Source: CAVPHV01 sp963704825 (GTDB lineage: Bacteria > Actinomycetota > Acidimicrobiia > Spongiisociales > UBA5794). From it: a stretch of 64,000 nt of DNA. The translations under genes and the position numbers were made by a program. The stretch covers positions 1-64,000 of the forward strand of contig CAVPHV010000003.1 in assembly GCA_963704825.1 (NCBI GenBank), written 5' to 3'. Below, piece after piece: positions 8,772-17,003 of this stretch (the first letter of the stretch is position 1; each line of letters starts with the position of its first letter). The notes beneath the pieces were generated by a model. The model ran no database searches. It was not told the origin of the DNA and saw only the letters and a list, made by a program, of their open reading frames with translations.

Positions 8772-9262
8772 GTCGCCAGGAAGGCGCCATGTCGCTGCTG
8801 CTGCTCGCCGTCGGCGGCCTCGTGGTCGTGCTGGCCATGCTGCTGGCCGACGTCGGCGGGTTGCTGGCTGCCCGCCTCCAGGCGTCGGCTGCGGCTGACG
8901 CGGCCGCGCTGGCCGCCGCCCCCGTGACGTTCCGCCCGTTCGGGTCTGGCGGATCGCCGATCGATGAGGCGGCTCGCTTTGCGGTCGCCAACGGTGCCCA
9001 CCTGGTCACCTGCCGCTGCCCGGTCGATCCTTCGTGGTCGCCACGAGAGGTCGAGGTGGTCGTTGCCGTTGAGGTTGATCTGATGGTGTTTGGGTCGACT
9101 GAGGCGCAAGCCAGGAGCCGCGCCGAGTTCATCCCGATCGAGTTGGCGGGGGCCGCCGAGGTTCGGCAGATACTCGCCGCCGCGGCGGACCGAGGGCAGA
9201 GGCCAAACGACCCAAGTCCAGTTGGCGGACCTAGCTTCAGTTGGCGGATTCGCCGAAGATGA
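8768..9262 (+). CDS. TadE/TadG-like protein of the helicase/secretion neighbourhood family
   Basis: A 164-residue membrane protein and the last gene of the Tad operon. The N-terminus has one helix (SLLLLAVGGLVVVLAMLLADVGGLLAAR) followed by LQASAAADAAALAAA, the motif typical of TadG/Rv3654c-like proteins, then a small extracytoplasmic domain with two close cysteines (CRCP). The family is known for occurring beside a DEAD/DEAH helicase, and that helicase is present here on the opposite strand. The GTG at 8768 overlaps the tadE stop (GTGA). The 3' end overlaps the convergent ABM gene by 26 bp. Confidence 0.8.
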   Translation: MSRQEGAMSLLLLAVGGLVVVLAMLLADVGGLLAARLQASAAADAAALAAAPVTFRPFGSGGSPIDEAARFAVANGAHLVTCRCPVDPSWSPREVEVVVAVEVDLMVFGSTEAQARSRAEFIPIELAGAAEVRQILAAAADRGQRPNDPSPVGGPSFSWRIRRR

Positions 9263-9581
9263 CGTTGTCGCCGGAGCGACTCGCCGAATAGAACAGGTCG
9301 TAGCCGGCGACGTCGGTGGGGACCTGCATGGTGCAGGCGAGCACCCGATCGCGAAACTGTTGGACGAGTCCGGTGGCAACGAAGCGGTTGGCGGCCTCGC
9401 GCGATGAGTACTGGGAGATGACCAGCACCTTCGTGGGATCCGACGATTGCAGATAGACCCCGTGGAAGTCAGGGCCATCGGGTGAGGCGAGGGCGTCTTG
9501 CTCCCACTGTTGGATCATCGTGGCGAACTCTTGCATCCGGCCGAGCGGGACTCGGCACTCGGTGACGGTGAGGAAGTGCAT
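9237..9581 (-). CDS. antibiotic biosynthesis monooxygenase (ABM) domain protein
   Basis: A 114-residue single-domain protein of the ABM/dimeric alpha-beta barrel fold. The opening FLTVTECRVPLGRMQEFATMIQQWEQ and the middle GPDFHGVYLQSSDPTKVLVISQYSSREAANRF match the pattern of small cofactor-free monooxygenases and related heme- or quinone-handling proteins. The substrate is unknown and many members have no proven activity. The ATG at 9581 has no Shine-Dalgarno but TAGGGT 7 nt upstream. It lies 22 bp downstream of the helicase stop on the same strand. Confidence 0.7.
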   Translation of the reverse strand: MHFLTVTECRVPLGRMQEFATMIQQWEQDALASPDGPDFHGVYLQSSDPTKVLVISQYSSREAANRFVATGLVQQFRDRVLACTMQVPTDVAGYDLFYSASRSGDNVIFGESAN

Positions 9582-9588
9582 GGAGCCG

Positions 9589-9594
9589 ACCCTA
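9589..9594 (-). promoter_or_regulatory. probable leaderless promoter -10 box of the ABM gene
   Basis: On the minus strand TAGGGT ends 7 nt before the ATG at 9581. Confidence 0.4.
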
Positions 9595-9603
9595 CCCGCG
9601 GTC

Positions 9604-11898
9604 TCAGCCCGGCGGCAGCGCCATCCGCAACAATGCGGCGGCAGGCAGGGCCATCCGTAACAACGCGGCGGCGCCGTCCTTGTCGAGTGGTTCGTTGAAG
9701 TTCCCGCACTTGGGTGATTGCACGCACGAAGGGCAGCCGTCACGGCAGTTGCATTCATCGAGTGTGGCCAGCGTCGCCCGTAGATGGCGGTGCACGTGCT
9801 CGAATGCAATCGGGGCGATCCCGGCTCCGCCCGGGTAGCCGTCGTAGATGAAGAAGGTTGGCTCACCGGTCTGAGGATGCACCGCGATCGAGAGGCCACC
9901 GATGTCCCAGCGGTCGCAGATGGCGAACAGCGGCAGCACCGCGATGGCCGTGTGCTCGGCGGCATGGAGCGTCCCCGGAAGGTCTCGCATCGTGATGCCG
10001 GCGTCCACAATCACCGAGTCGGGGAAGGTGTACCAAACGGCCTGGGTGCGCAGGGTGCGCGGGGGTAGGTCGAGCGTGGTGGTGTCGAGCACCTTGCCGG
10101 TGCGGATCTCCCTGCGCTGATAGGCGAGTACCTGGCTGACAACTTCGACCTCGCCGTGTTGGGCGGCGATGTCGCCGATTCGAAGCCGTTCGCTGCGGGC
10201 GGTGATCGACAGGTCCTTGTCGATCTTGGCCTGCGTGTAGTAGCCGACCTCGCCGCGCCGCACCCGGATCTCGCCCAGCTCTTGGTTCAGGGTCTCGACC
10301 ACATAGCTGTCCCCCTGATGCAGATAGACCGCCCCCTCGTGGCATTGGCTGAACGCCCGGTTCTCGTCGATGGTGCCCAGCAAGGTGCCACCTTGGTCCG
10401 AGATCGTGTACGGCCGGCCGCCCGTGGTCCGGATGTCGATGCCGCCCGCCGGTGACCCACCCCCCGCCCAGAACAGCCGGCCCTGACGAAACCCGAGATC
10501 ACCCCGTGCCACCAACTCGGCGGCGGTCTCCTCGAACGCTTCACCGAGGAACTCGCGGTCGTCGGGCACCAGGGGAATCTCGTGTGCGGCACATCCCACG
10601 TGTCCCTCCAACACCTGGGGGTTGTCGGGGTTGATCACTGCGGCCTCCGGTCGACGGCCAAACAGGTCTTCGGGGTGGTTCATGTAGTACTGGTCGAGGG
10701 CGTCTTGGCCCGCGACGAGCACCGCCAGGGAGTCGTCGAGGGCCCGTCCTGCTCGGCCCGCCTGCTGGCGGAACGAAGCGATCGTGCCGGGGAAGGTGGT
10801 GATGACGGCGGCGTCGAGGCCGCCAACATCGATGCCGAGTTCGAGGGCATTGGTGGCAACAACGCCCAGCAGCTCGCCGGAAAAGAGAGCGGTCTCGATG
10901 CGTCTCCGCTCAGACGCCAGGTAGCCGGCCCGGTACGGCGAAATTCGTTTGGCCCGCTCTGGGTCGAGCCGGTCCCGCGCCCAGCGATACATCAGCTCAC
11001 TCGCCTTGCGGCTGCGCGAGAACACGATCGTCGGGACGTCCTCGGTGACGAGCGCGCCGAAGATGCGACTGGCCTCGCCCATCGGGCTCGCTCTGATCCC
11101 CCGCTCGGGATCCTCGATTTCCGGATTCCACAGCACATACGTCTTCGACCCTTGTGGCGACGTGTCCTGATCGATCACGGTGACTTCCAGCCCGCTGAGC
11201 GCGGTGGCCAACTCACCCGGGTTGCCGATCGTCGCCGAGGTGAACACAAATGTCGGACGGCTCCCGTAGTGAGCGGCGATCCGACGCAGCCGCCGCAGCA
11301 CGTGGGCGACGTGGCTGCCGAAGATGCCGCGAAACACATGAAGCTCGTCAACGACCACATACTCCAGGTGGCGGAAGAAGTGCTCCCACCGCGCGTGGTG
11401 GGGAAGGATGCCGATGTGCAGCATGTCGGGGTTGGTCAGCACGACGTTGGCCTTGGCGCGCACCCAGCGGCGCGACTCGACCTCGGTGTCGCCGTCGTAG
11501 GTGGCGGCGACAAGATCGTTGGTGCCGAGGCGAGAGAAGACGCGGAGCTGATCCCGGGTCAGTGCTTTGGTGGGGTAGAGGGCGAGCGCGGTCGTGGCGT
11601 GGTCCGCCGCTACCGCCTCGGCGATCGGCAACTGGTAGACGAGGGACTTGCCCGATGCGGTTCCGGCAACGACCACAGTGTGCTCGCCGCGCCGCACCGC
11701 GTTGATCCCGGCGACTTGGTGCCGGTAGAGCCGCCCGACGCCGAGCCCCGAGAGCCGTTCGACCACCCCAGGACCAGGGGGCGGTTCGAGTGGATCCCAG
11801 ATCGCGCCTCGCCCCGGCACCCGTTCGATGTGGACGACCCGCTCGGCGGTCTCCTCGCCCATCTCCCAGCCAGCCACGATCTCGTCGATCCGCCTCAT
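9604..11898 (-). CDS. MrfA-type DEAD/DEAH-box helicase with DUF1998 zinc domain
   Basis: A 764-residue superfamily 2 helicase. The N-terminal RecA-like domain has GTASGKSLVYQLP (Walker A), DEAH-like VVVDELHVFRG and the SATIGNPGE motif; the second domain ends in QQAGRAGR. The C-terminal DUF1998 domain has the four-cysteine cluster C-x-C-x3-C-x2-C-x5-C in CNCRDGCPSCVQSPKC, expected to bind a metal. Bacillus MrfA of this family acts in mitomycin repair, and Rv3649 is the mycobacterial counterpart by recalled synteny with Tad genes. The C-terminal tail carries a 30-bp tandem duplication giving two ALLRMALP segments. The start is likely leaderless. Confidence 0.9.
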   Translation of the reverse strand: MRRIDEIVAGWEMGEETAERVVHIERVPGRGAIWDPLEPPPGPGVVERLSGLGVGRLYRHQVAGINAVRRGEHTVVVAGTASGKSLVYQLPIAEAVAADHATTALALYPTKALTRDQLRVFSRLGTNDLVAATYDGDTEVESRRWVRAKANVVLTNPDMLHIGILPHHARWEHFFRHLEYVVVDELHVFRGIFGSHVAHVLRRLRRIAAHYGSRPTFVFTSATIGNPGELATALSGLEVTVIDQDTSPQGSKTYVLWNPEIEDPERGIRASPMGEASRIFGALVTEDVPTIVFSRSRKASELMYRWARDRLDPERAKRISPYRAGYLASERRRIETALFSGELLGVVATNALELGIDVGGLDAAVITTFPGTIASFRQQAGRAGRALDDSLAVLVAGQDALDQYYMNHPEDLFGRRPEAAVINPDNPQVLEGHVGCAAHEIPLVPDDREFLGEAFEETAAELVARGDLGFRQGRLFWAGGGSPAGGIDIRTTGGRPYTISDQGGTLLGTIDENRAFSQCHEGAVYLHQGDSYVVETLNQELGEIRVRRGEVGYYTQAKIDKDLSITARSERLRIGDIAAQHGEVEVVSQVLAYQRREIRTGKVLDTTTLDLPPRTLRTQAVWYTFPDSVIVDAGITMRDLPGTLHAAEHTAIAVLPLFAICDRWDIGGLSIAVHPQTGEPTFFIYDGYPGGAGIAPIAFEHVHRHLRATLATLDECNCRDGCPSCVQSPKCGNFNEPLDKDGAAALLRMALPAAALLRMALPPG
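9614..9673. repeat. 30-bp tandem duplication in the helicase C-terminus
   Basis: Two adjacent 30-bp units (9614-9643 and 9644-9673) differ at 4 positions. On the minus strand they encode AALLRMALPA followed by AALLRMALP just before the stop codon. Confidence 0.85.
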
Positions 11899-11904
11899 CC
11901 CCGG

Positions 11905-11910
11905 AACGTA
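11905..11910 (-). promoter_or_regulatory. probable leaderless promoter -10 box of the helicase gene
   Basis: On the minus strand TACGTT ends 6 nt before the ATG at 11898, with no Shine-Dalgarno sequence. Confidence 0.4.
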
Positions 11911-11985
11911 CCAACGTCGAGGGACAAGAACGTCGCGGTCCGAACGCGGCGGCGGATTGAGGGCCGAACGCGGCAGCCCGCGCCG

Positions 11986-13272
11986 CTAGCCGTCGGTGTC
12001 GGTCTCGTCGAGGAGGCCGTCGTCCAGGTCGCGGTAGACATCCTCGGCGTTGTCGCTGATGAACACCACGCTGGAGGGGCCTACCCGGCCGGGAACACCG
12101 GGGACGACCATGTTCACGAGGGTGTCGGGCTCGAACAAGAAGGCGCCGGCGGCGAAGGTGTAGAGGTCCTCCATCGACATGTCCGTGAAGGTCTCGTTGG
12201 TCAACACCTCGAACAACTGGGGCAGGGCATCGATGCCGAGGTCCTGCACCATGTCCATGGCGGCGAGCATGATCCTGCCCTGGTTGAGGGAGCGGGCGAA
12301 GTCGCCGCCGCTCAAGCCCTTGCGGATGCGGGCCAACTCCAAAGCACGCTTCGGGGTCAGGGTCTGCAGTCCGGCGGGGAAATCGGGCCACGTGTTGCCG
12401 CTGCGCATCGTCGACGGAAGGTCGATGATGAGGCCACCCAACTCGTCGATCAAATTGTCGTAGCCCTTGAACCCGGTGACGATATAGCCCTCGAGGGGGA
12501 GTCCGGTCAGCTCGCGGGCCGTGTCCCGCATGATCGCCGGACCACGCCCGGCCATCAGGCTGGTCCACTTGATACCGCCCCCCGGCAGGTCACCGGAGGG
12601 CATCCCGGTGGTCTCGTTGGCGGCGGTGATGATGGCGCCGTCGATGTAGCTGTCCCGGGGGAATCCGACGATGGCGCCTGCCTCGGCCGACGGCACGAGC
12701 GAGACGATGTGCAGCGAGTCGGCGCGCAACCGCTCTTGGTTCTCTCCGACCCGAGCATCTGAGCCGATGACAAAGAGCATCCGCGGCTCTTCGCCCAGCC
12801 AGGGATCCGCACCGGCGAGGTCGGCGGCTGCCAGCTTCCACCCGTTGCCGTTGTCGATCGCGAACCAGACATCCTCGTCGACATGGGCGACGGCGACCCT
12901 CTCGCCGGTGGTCAGTTCGTTGAGGACCGCATACGCCTCTTGCACGGGCGTCGCCGGTGGAGTGGTCGCTTCGACCGCGGCCAAGAGGCCCTTCGGGACG
13001 TTCGTCGGTTTGGGGTTGCGATCGTCGACCCACCAGCTGTAGAGGCCGGTGAGCGTCGTGGCGAGCTGCGGGGGCATCTCGTCGGCGACTTCGTATTGGG
13101 CCGGCTCAGCGGTGGTGGTCGGTGCTGCGGTCGTCGTCGTGACCGGCGCCGGTGTTGTGGTCGTCGTCGGCAGAGCCGTCGTGGTCGTGGGCTCGGCGTC
13201 GCTGCTGCACGCGGCTGCGAGCAGCGTGAGCGCGACGAGGCCGACGATGAGGGGGTTGGTTGGGGAACGCAC
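11986..13272 (-). CDS. LytR-CpsA-Psr (LCP) family lipoprotein
   Basis: A 428-residue exported LCP protein. These enzymes transfer glycopolymers from lipid carriers to peptidoglycan outside the membrane. The N-terminus has a signal with lipobox (LTLLAAACSS) and a Thr-rich linker. The LCP core begins at about residue 165: MLFVIGSDAR, RADSLHIVSL and GAIVGFPRDSYID carry the conserved Asp and Arg residues, and ALELARIRKGLSGGDFARSLNQ holds the later Arg motif. LCP proteins more often have an N-terminal helix than a lipobox, so lipid anchoring is a mild variation. GTG start; TACCAT lies 7 nt upstream. Confidence 0.88.
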   Translation of the reverse strand: MRSPTNPLIVGLVALTLLAAACSSDAEPTTTTALPTTTTTPAPVTTTTAAPTTTAEPAQYEVADEMPPQLATTLTGLYSWWVDDRNPKPTNVPKGLLAAVEATTPPATPVQEAYAVLNELTTGERVAVAHVDEDVWFAIDNGNGWKLAAADLAGADPWLGEEPRMLFVIGSDARVGENQERLRADSLHIVSLVPSAEAGAIVGFPRDSYIDGAIITAANETTGMPSGDLPGGGIKWTSLMAGRGPAIMRDTARELTGLPLEGYIVTGFKGYDNLIDELGGLIIDLPSTMRSGNTWPDFPAGLQTLTPKRALELARIRKGLSGGDFARSLNQGRIMLAAMDMVQDLGIDALPQLFEVLTNETFTDMSMEDLYTFAAGAFLFEPDTLVNMVVPGVPGRVGPSSVVFISDNAEDVYRDLDDGLLDETDTDG

Positions 13273-13279
13273 GGCTGCG

Positions 13280-13285
13280 ATGGTA
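13280..13285 (-). promoter_or_regulatory. probable leaderless promoter -10 box of the LCP gene
   Basis: On the minus strand TACCAT ends 7 nt before the GTG at 13272, and no Shine-Dalgarno sequence is visible. Confidence 0.45.
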
Positions 13286-13378
13286 CCCGGTTTGCGCGAT
13301 TGTGAAGCCCAGCGCGCGCCGCAATGTCGTCACCCGTCGCCATCGCTCTAACATCGCGAGTTCACTGGAGGATTGTCT

Positions 13379-14038
13379 TTGCGCATCGTCATCGCCGGCT
13401 GCGGCAGGGTAGGAACTGATCTGGCGTTGACGCTGTCCGAGGAGGGCCACGATGTATCCGTCATCGACGATCGCCCGGGGATCTTCCGGCGGTTGGGCAG
13501 CAGATTCAACGGCACGACTCATGACGGCCTTGCGTACGACGTTCGCCTTCTCAAGGAGGCCGGCATCGAGTTTGCCGACGTCTTTGTCTCCGTGACTGAC
13601 ACGGACAACGCCAACATGATGTCTGCCCAGGTAGCGAAACAGGTGTTTGGCGTTCCCACGGTGATCGCCCGTCTCGATGATCCGTCACGCGAGGATGCCT
13701 ATCGGGCGCTCAAGGTGCCCTTTGTGGCCGGGGCCAAGCTTGCCTCGAAGGTCATTCACGAGATGATCATCGACGACGAGTTCGGATACCACGTCACGTT
13801 CTCTCACGGCGACATCGAGATCGTGGAAGTCGTGCTTGGGCCGAAGGCGGACGGCTTGACGATTGAACGGCTGGAAGTCGAGGACGGATTCCGAGTTGCC
13901 GCGGTGGTGCGGAATCGCAAGACCATCATCCCCCGCGACGATTTCTCCCTCGAGGAACACGATCTCGTGGTAGGAGCCTTGCGCGGCGGAGCCCGCGGCA
14001 GGATCAAGAAGTACATCGTCGAGCGGGATGAGCCATGA
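13379..14038 (+). CDS. trkA: TrkA-family K+ uptake regulatory protein (first copy)
   Basis: A 219-residue cytoplasmic RCK protein that binds nucleotide and gates a Trk/Ktr potassium channel. The N-terminal Rossmann fold shows IAGCGRVGTDLA and a strand-ending acidic pair (SVIDD); the C-terminal TrkA-C domain starts near residue 135 (HVTFSHGDIEIVEVVLGP). The start is set at TTG 13379 because GGAGGA at 13367-13372 is then 6 nt away; another TTG at 13373 directly abuts the ribosome-binding site. It overlaps the second trkA by 4 nt (ATGA). Two single-RCK TrkA proteins in series replace the double-domain TrkA of enterobacteria. Confidence 0.9.
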   Translation: MRIVIAGCGRVGTDLALTLSEEGHDVSVIDDRPGIFRRLGSRFNGTTHDGLAYDVRLLKEAGIEFADVFVSVTDTDNANMMSAQVAKQVFGVPTVIARLDDPSREDAYRALKVPFVAGAKLASKVIHEMIIDDEFGYHVTFSHGDIEIVEVVLGPKADGLTIERLEVEDGFRVAAVVRNRKTIIPRDDFSLEEHDLVVGALRGGARGRIKKYIVERDEP

Positions 14039-14703
14039 GGGTGCTTCTGGTGGGAGGCGGCAAGGTGGGGTCGTATCTTGCCCGCGAGCTCTCCAAGGAC
14101 GGCCACGTGGTGACGGTCATCGAAGGGGGCGCGGAGCGGGCCGGCGAGCTGAGTGAGGACTCCGACGTCCTTGTCTTCGAGGGTGACGGGACAGAGGTCG
14201 ACCTGCTCAAGGCCGCGGATGTTGATCGCGCCGACTGGGCGCTGGGCGTGACCGGTCTCGATGAGGTCAACCTCGTGGCCTGCCAACTGTCGCTCACCCT
14301 CGGGGCGAAGCGTGTCCTCGCCAGACTCAACAACCCACGAAACCGGCCGACCTTCGAGGCACTGGGTATCCCGGTCGTGGCCGTCACCGACTTGATGGGG
14401 CAGGTCATCACCAGCGAAGTCGAGATTGACGATCTGGCCCGGGTCGCCGTAATCGGCGGCGGGCGACTCTCGGTGTGCGAGATCGAGATTCCCGATGGGT
14501 TCCCCGAGTGCACGCTGGCCGAGCTCACCTTGCCCCATCCTGCAGTGCTGGCGGCCGTGCTGCGTGATGGAGAAGCGAGTGTCCCGTCGGCGACGACTCG
14601 ACTGCGTGCCGGTGACCGGGTCACCGCAGTGACCAGTCTCGAGAATGAAACCGAACTGCGTCATGCCTTGAGTGGCGAGAGCCAGCCGGGGACCGGCGCG
14701 TGA
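14035..14703 (+). CDS. trkA: TrkA-family K+ uptake regulatory protein (second copy)
   Basis: A 222-residue RCK protein, paralogue of the upstream gene. The nucleotide-binding motif is VGGGKVGSYLA with a downstream acidic residue (VIEGG), and the C-terminal TrkA-C domain begins near residue 140 (VAVIGGGRLSVCEIEIP). The pair probably assembles into one hetero-octameric ring beneath the TrkH channel encoded two genes downstream. Its ATG overlaps the TGA of the first trkA, which suggests coupled translation and fixed stoichiometry. Confidence 0.9.
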   Translation: MRVLLVGGGKVGSYLARELSKDGHVVTVIEGGAERAGELSEDSDVLVFEGDGTEVDLLKAADVDRADWALGVTGLDEVNLVACQLSLTLGAKRVLARLNNPRNRPTFEALGIPVVAVTDLMGQVITSEVEIDDLARVAVIGGGRLSVCEIEIPDGFPECTLAELTLPHPAVLAAVLRDGEASVPSATTRLRAGDRVTAVTSLENETELRHALSGESQPGTGA

Positions 14704-14725
14704 TCAGCATTCGGGCCGGGCGACG

Positions 14726-14872
14726 ATGACGGAACACGAGCCGAAGCGGCAGCGAGGGCTTGTGAACTACGCCCGCGGGGGATTGACCACGTTCCTCCTC
14801 GAAATCGGCATCGTCGTTGGTCTGGTGCTGGCGGCGCTGATCTTGTCCGCCGTGATCCTGCTGTTGGTGTGA
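14726..14872 (+). CDS. small single-helix membrane protein between trkA and trkH
   Basis: A 48-residue protein with a charged N-terminus (MTEHEPKRQRG) and one transmembrane helix (LLEIGIVVGLVLAALILSAVILLLV). It lies 22 bp after trkA and one base before trkH in the same operon, so it may be a small accessory subunit of the K+ transporter. Family unknown to me. No strong ribosome-binding site is seen ahead of the ATG. Confidence 0.6.
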   Translation: MTEHEPKRQRGLVNYARGGLTTFLLEIGIVVGLVLAALILSAVILLLV

Positions 14873-14873
14873 C

Positions 14874-16370
14874 GTGCTGATCAAGCCCATCGGCGAGGAC
14901 TTCCGCATCATCGGCTACTACCTCGGCCGCATCTTTCTGGTGGTGGCCGCAGCCAGTCTGTTACCGATGGCCTGGGCTGTCGCCGGGCGGGAGTGGCACC
15001 CATTCGCCTCCTTTGTCTTGATGGTGAGCCTGTTCGCTCTCCTCGGCGTGCTCGGCCTGCGAGTCCGGCCGGAGACGGATCGCCTCGATTGGGGGCACGG
15101 CATGGTGGTGGTTGCCCTGACCTGGTGGATCGTTCCCACCATCGGAGCGATTCCGTTCGCTCTCTCCGGCCACTGGATGAACCCTGTCGATGCCATATTC
15201 GACGCGCTATCCGGGCTGTCGACCACCGGGTTGGCCCTGGTTCAGGACCTCGATCATTTGGCGCCGTCCCTCAATTTCTGGCGGCACCTCCTCCACTTTC
15301 TCGGCGGTCAGGGCATCATCGTCGCCGCCCTGTCACTGTTTGCCCGCGGTGGTGGGATCACCCTCTATTACGGAGAGGCCCGAGACGAGCGAATCCTTCC
15401 GTCCGTCACCTCGACGGCTCGCTTCATTTGGGCGGTGGCCGCGGTGCATCTCGTCGCCGGGGTCGTGGCGCTCGGCTTGATCGCAAAGCTGGTGCTCGGC
15501 TTCACGCCGATTCGCTCACTCTTTCACGGGCTGATGATCTTCTTCGCCGGGTTCGACACCGGCGGGTTTGCGCCGCAGAGCACCTCGCTGGGCTACTACC
15601 ACTCGGCGATCTTCGAGGGTGCCGCCGCGGTGTTGATGGTCGCCGGGGCCATGTCGTTCGGGCTCCACTTCGCATTGTGGCGCGGCCCCCGTCGCGCCGT
15701 GTTCGCCAACTTGGAGACTCGTACGATCCTCGGCACCTTTGGCTTCACGATGGCAATCACATTGGTCGGCCTCGCCGCCGGCGGCATCTACACGTCGGTC
15801 TCCGGCCTCAGCCGGCAGGGCTTCTTCCAGATCCTCTCCGCCCACTCCGGCACCGGTTTCGCCACCGTACCCTCAGTCGAGCTTGCCGGCTGGGGAGGTC
15901 TCGCCTTCGGGGGCATGGCCATCGCCATGGCCTTGGGGGGTATGGGCTCTTCGACGGCCGGCGGAGTCAAGGCGCTGCGGGTCGGCATCACCGTGAAGGC
16001 GATCACCAATCAGGTGAAGGCGGTGCTGCTCCCCGAGCGTGCGCTCGTTGGGAGAACCTACTATCAATCGGGGCGGCGCAATCTGACGCCCGAACTCGCC
16101 CAATCCGCTATGACGGTGTCGCTCCTGTACGTCGCGCTCTTTCTGCTTGGCGCCGGAGTCGGGATCGCCTACGGCGTGCCACTCCAGAACGCCCTGTTCG
16201 AGTCCGTCAGTGCCGGGGCGTCGGTGGGCCTGTCGGTCGGGGTCACCGAGGCGGGTATGCCGGTACTGCTGAAGATGACCTACATGTTCGAGATGTGGGC
16301 CGGTCGGCTCGAGTTTGTCGCCATCTTCGCCTTCTTGGGGTTCCTCTACGCCTTCGTAAGGGGGAGGTGA
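14874..16370 (+). CDS. trkH: TrkH-family potassium uptake channel subunit
   Basis: A 498-residue polytopic membrane protein of the SKT superfamily. Four pore-loop regions each carry the glycine filter residue: DALSGLSTTGLA, FAGFDTGGFAP, SAHSGTGFATV and SVSAGASVGLSVG. These line the K+ path, and the RCK proteins encoded upstream bind on the cytoplasmic side. The GTG at 14874 follows the stop of the small membrane protein by one base, and the TGA overlaps the next ATG. Length and hydropathy fit the family. Confidence 0.93.
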   Translation: MLIKPIGEDFRIIGYYLGRIFLVVAAASLLPMAWAVAGREWHPFASFVLMVSLFALLGVLGLRVRPETDRLDWGHGMVVVALTWWIVPTIGAIPFALSGHWMNPVDAIFDALSGLSTTGLALVQDLDHLAPSLNFWRHLLHFLGGQGIIVAALSLFARGGGITLYYGEARDERILPSVTSTARFIWAVAAVHLVAGVVALGLIAKLVLGFTPIRSLFHGLMIFFAGFDTGGFAPQSTSLGYYHSAIFEGAAAVLMVAGAMSFGLHFALWRGPRRAVFANLETRTILGTFGFTMAITLVGLAAGGIYTSVSGLSRQGFFQILSAHSGTGFATVPSVELAGWGGLAFGGMAIAMALGGMGSSTAGGVKALRVGITVKAITNQVKAVLLPERALVGRTYYQSGRRNLTPELAQSAMTVSLLYVALFLLGAGVGIAYGVPLQNALFESVSAGASVGLSVGVTEAGMPVLLKMTYMFEMWAGRLEFVAIFAFLGFLYAFVRGR

Positions 16371-16909
16371 TGGGCTCCGTGTTCACCGCACTTGTCTTTG
16401 TTGCAGTGACCATGGCGGTGCCCGGCGTCGCCACTGCTCAAGGTGAGGAATTGATCCCCGTCGAGGTGTTGCTGGCCCAGGGCGAATCGTATGCGGGCAA
16501 GACCATCACCGTCGAGGGGGAGCTGGTTGGTGACTACGGCTTCCGCAGTGATGGGACGATGTGGACTCAACTCAACGACGACAGTTATGCCCGTGATGCT
16601 CTGGTCGACGGAGGACCACGCACCGGCAGTAACACCGGGGTCGGGATTCGCATGCCGGACGCTCTCGCCGAGGGACTTGACGCTCCCGGCGGTTACCGGC
16701 TCGAAGGTCCGCTGGTGCGCGCCACCGGCACCTGGAAGTATCACGATCCCGACCGGGGCGGCGAGTCGTTCCTCGACGTGGCGAGCCTCGAGGTGCTGGA
16801 GGCGGGCCGGCAACTCGAAGAGGGCCCAGACTGGATCGTTCTCGCGGCCGGCCTCGCCATTCTGTTGCTCTCCCTGGGGCTGTGGCGGACAGGGCGACGG
16901 GAGCGGTAA
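16370..16909 (+). CDS. exported OB-fold-like protein with C-terminal membrane helix
   Basis: A 179-residue protein that I cannot name. It has a signal peptide (FTALVFVAVTMAVPGVATAQ), a beta-rich extracytoplasmic domain (about residues 27-140; AGKTITVEGELVGDY and RLEGPLVRATGTWKYHD suggest an OB fold), then one transmembrane helix (WIVLAAGLAILLLSLGLW) and a basic tail. The ATG at 16370 overlaps the trkH stop, so it belongs to the K+ operon by position. Whether it takes part in K+ transport is open. Confidence 0.6.
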   Translation: MGSVFTALVFVAVTMAVPGVATAQGEELIPVEVLLAQGESYAGKTITVEGELVGDYGFRSDGTMWTQLNDDSYARDALVDGGPRTGSNTGVGIRMPDALAEGLDAPGGYRLEGPLVRATGTWKYHDPDRGGESFLDVASLEVLEAGRQLEEGPDWIVLAAGLAILLLSLGLWRTGRRER

Positions 16910-16943
16910 GAGCGGGCTGATCCGGTGGAAATGGGGCGCGCCG

Positions 16944-16960
16944 GAGCCCGTCCCTATACT
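16944..16960 (+). promoter_or_regulatory. putative hppA promoter with shared upstream motif
   Basis: TATACT (16955-16960) is a good -10 box 43 nt upstream of the GTG at 17004. The bases just before it (AGCCCGTCC) recur upstream of clpC at 59982, where the full 16-nt stretch differs at one position. No canonical -35 is seen. Confidence 0.4.
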
Positions 16961-17003
16961 TTCGCCGGTTTAGTGGATCCGTCTCAACAGTGGGGAGAAT
17001 TCT

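Noticed and set aside
10582..12762. 726-residue plus-strand frame opposite the helicase and LCP genes
   Set aside because: It crosses two well-supported minus-strand genes and contains no recognisable domain; it is a shadow of their codon bias.
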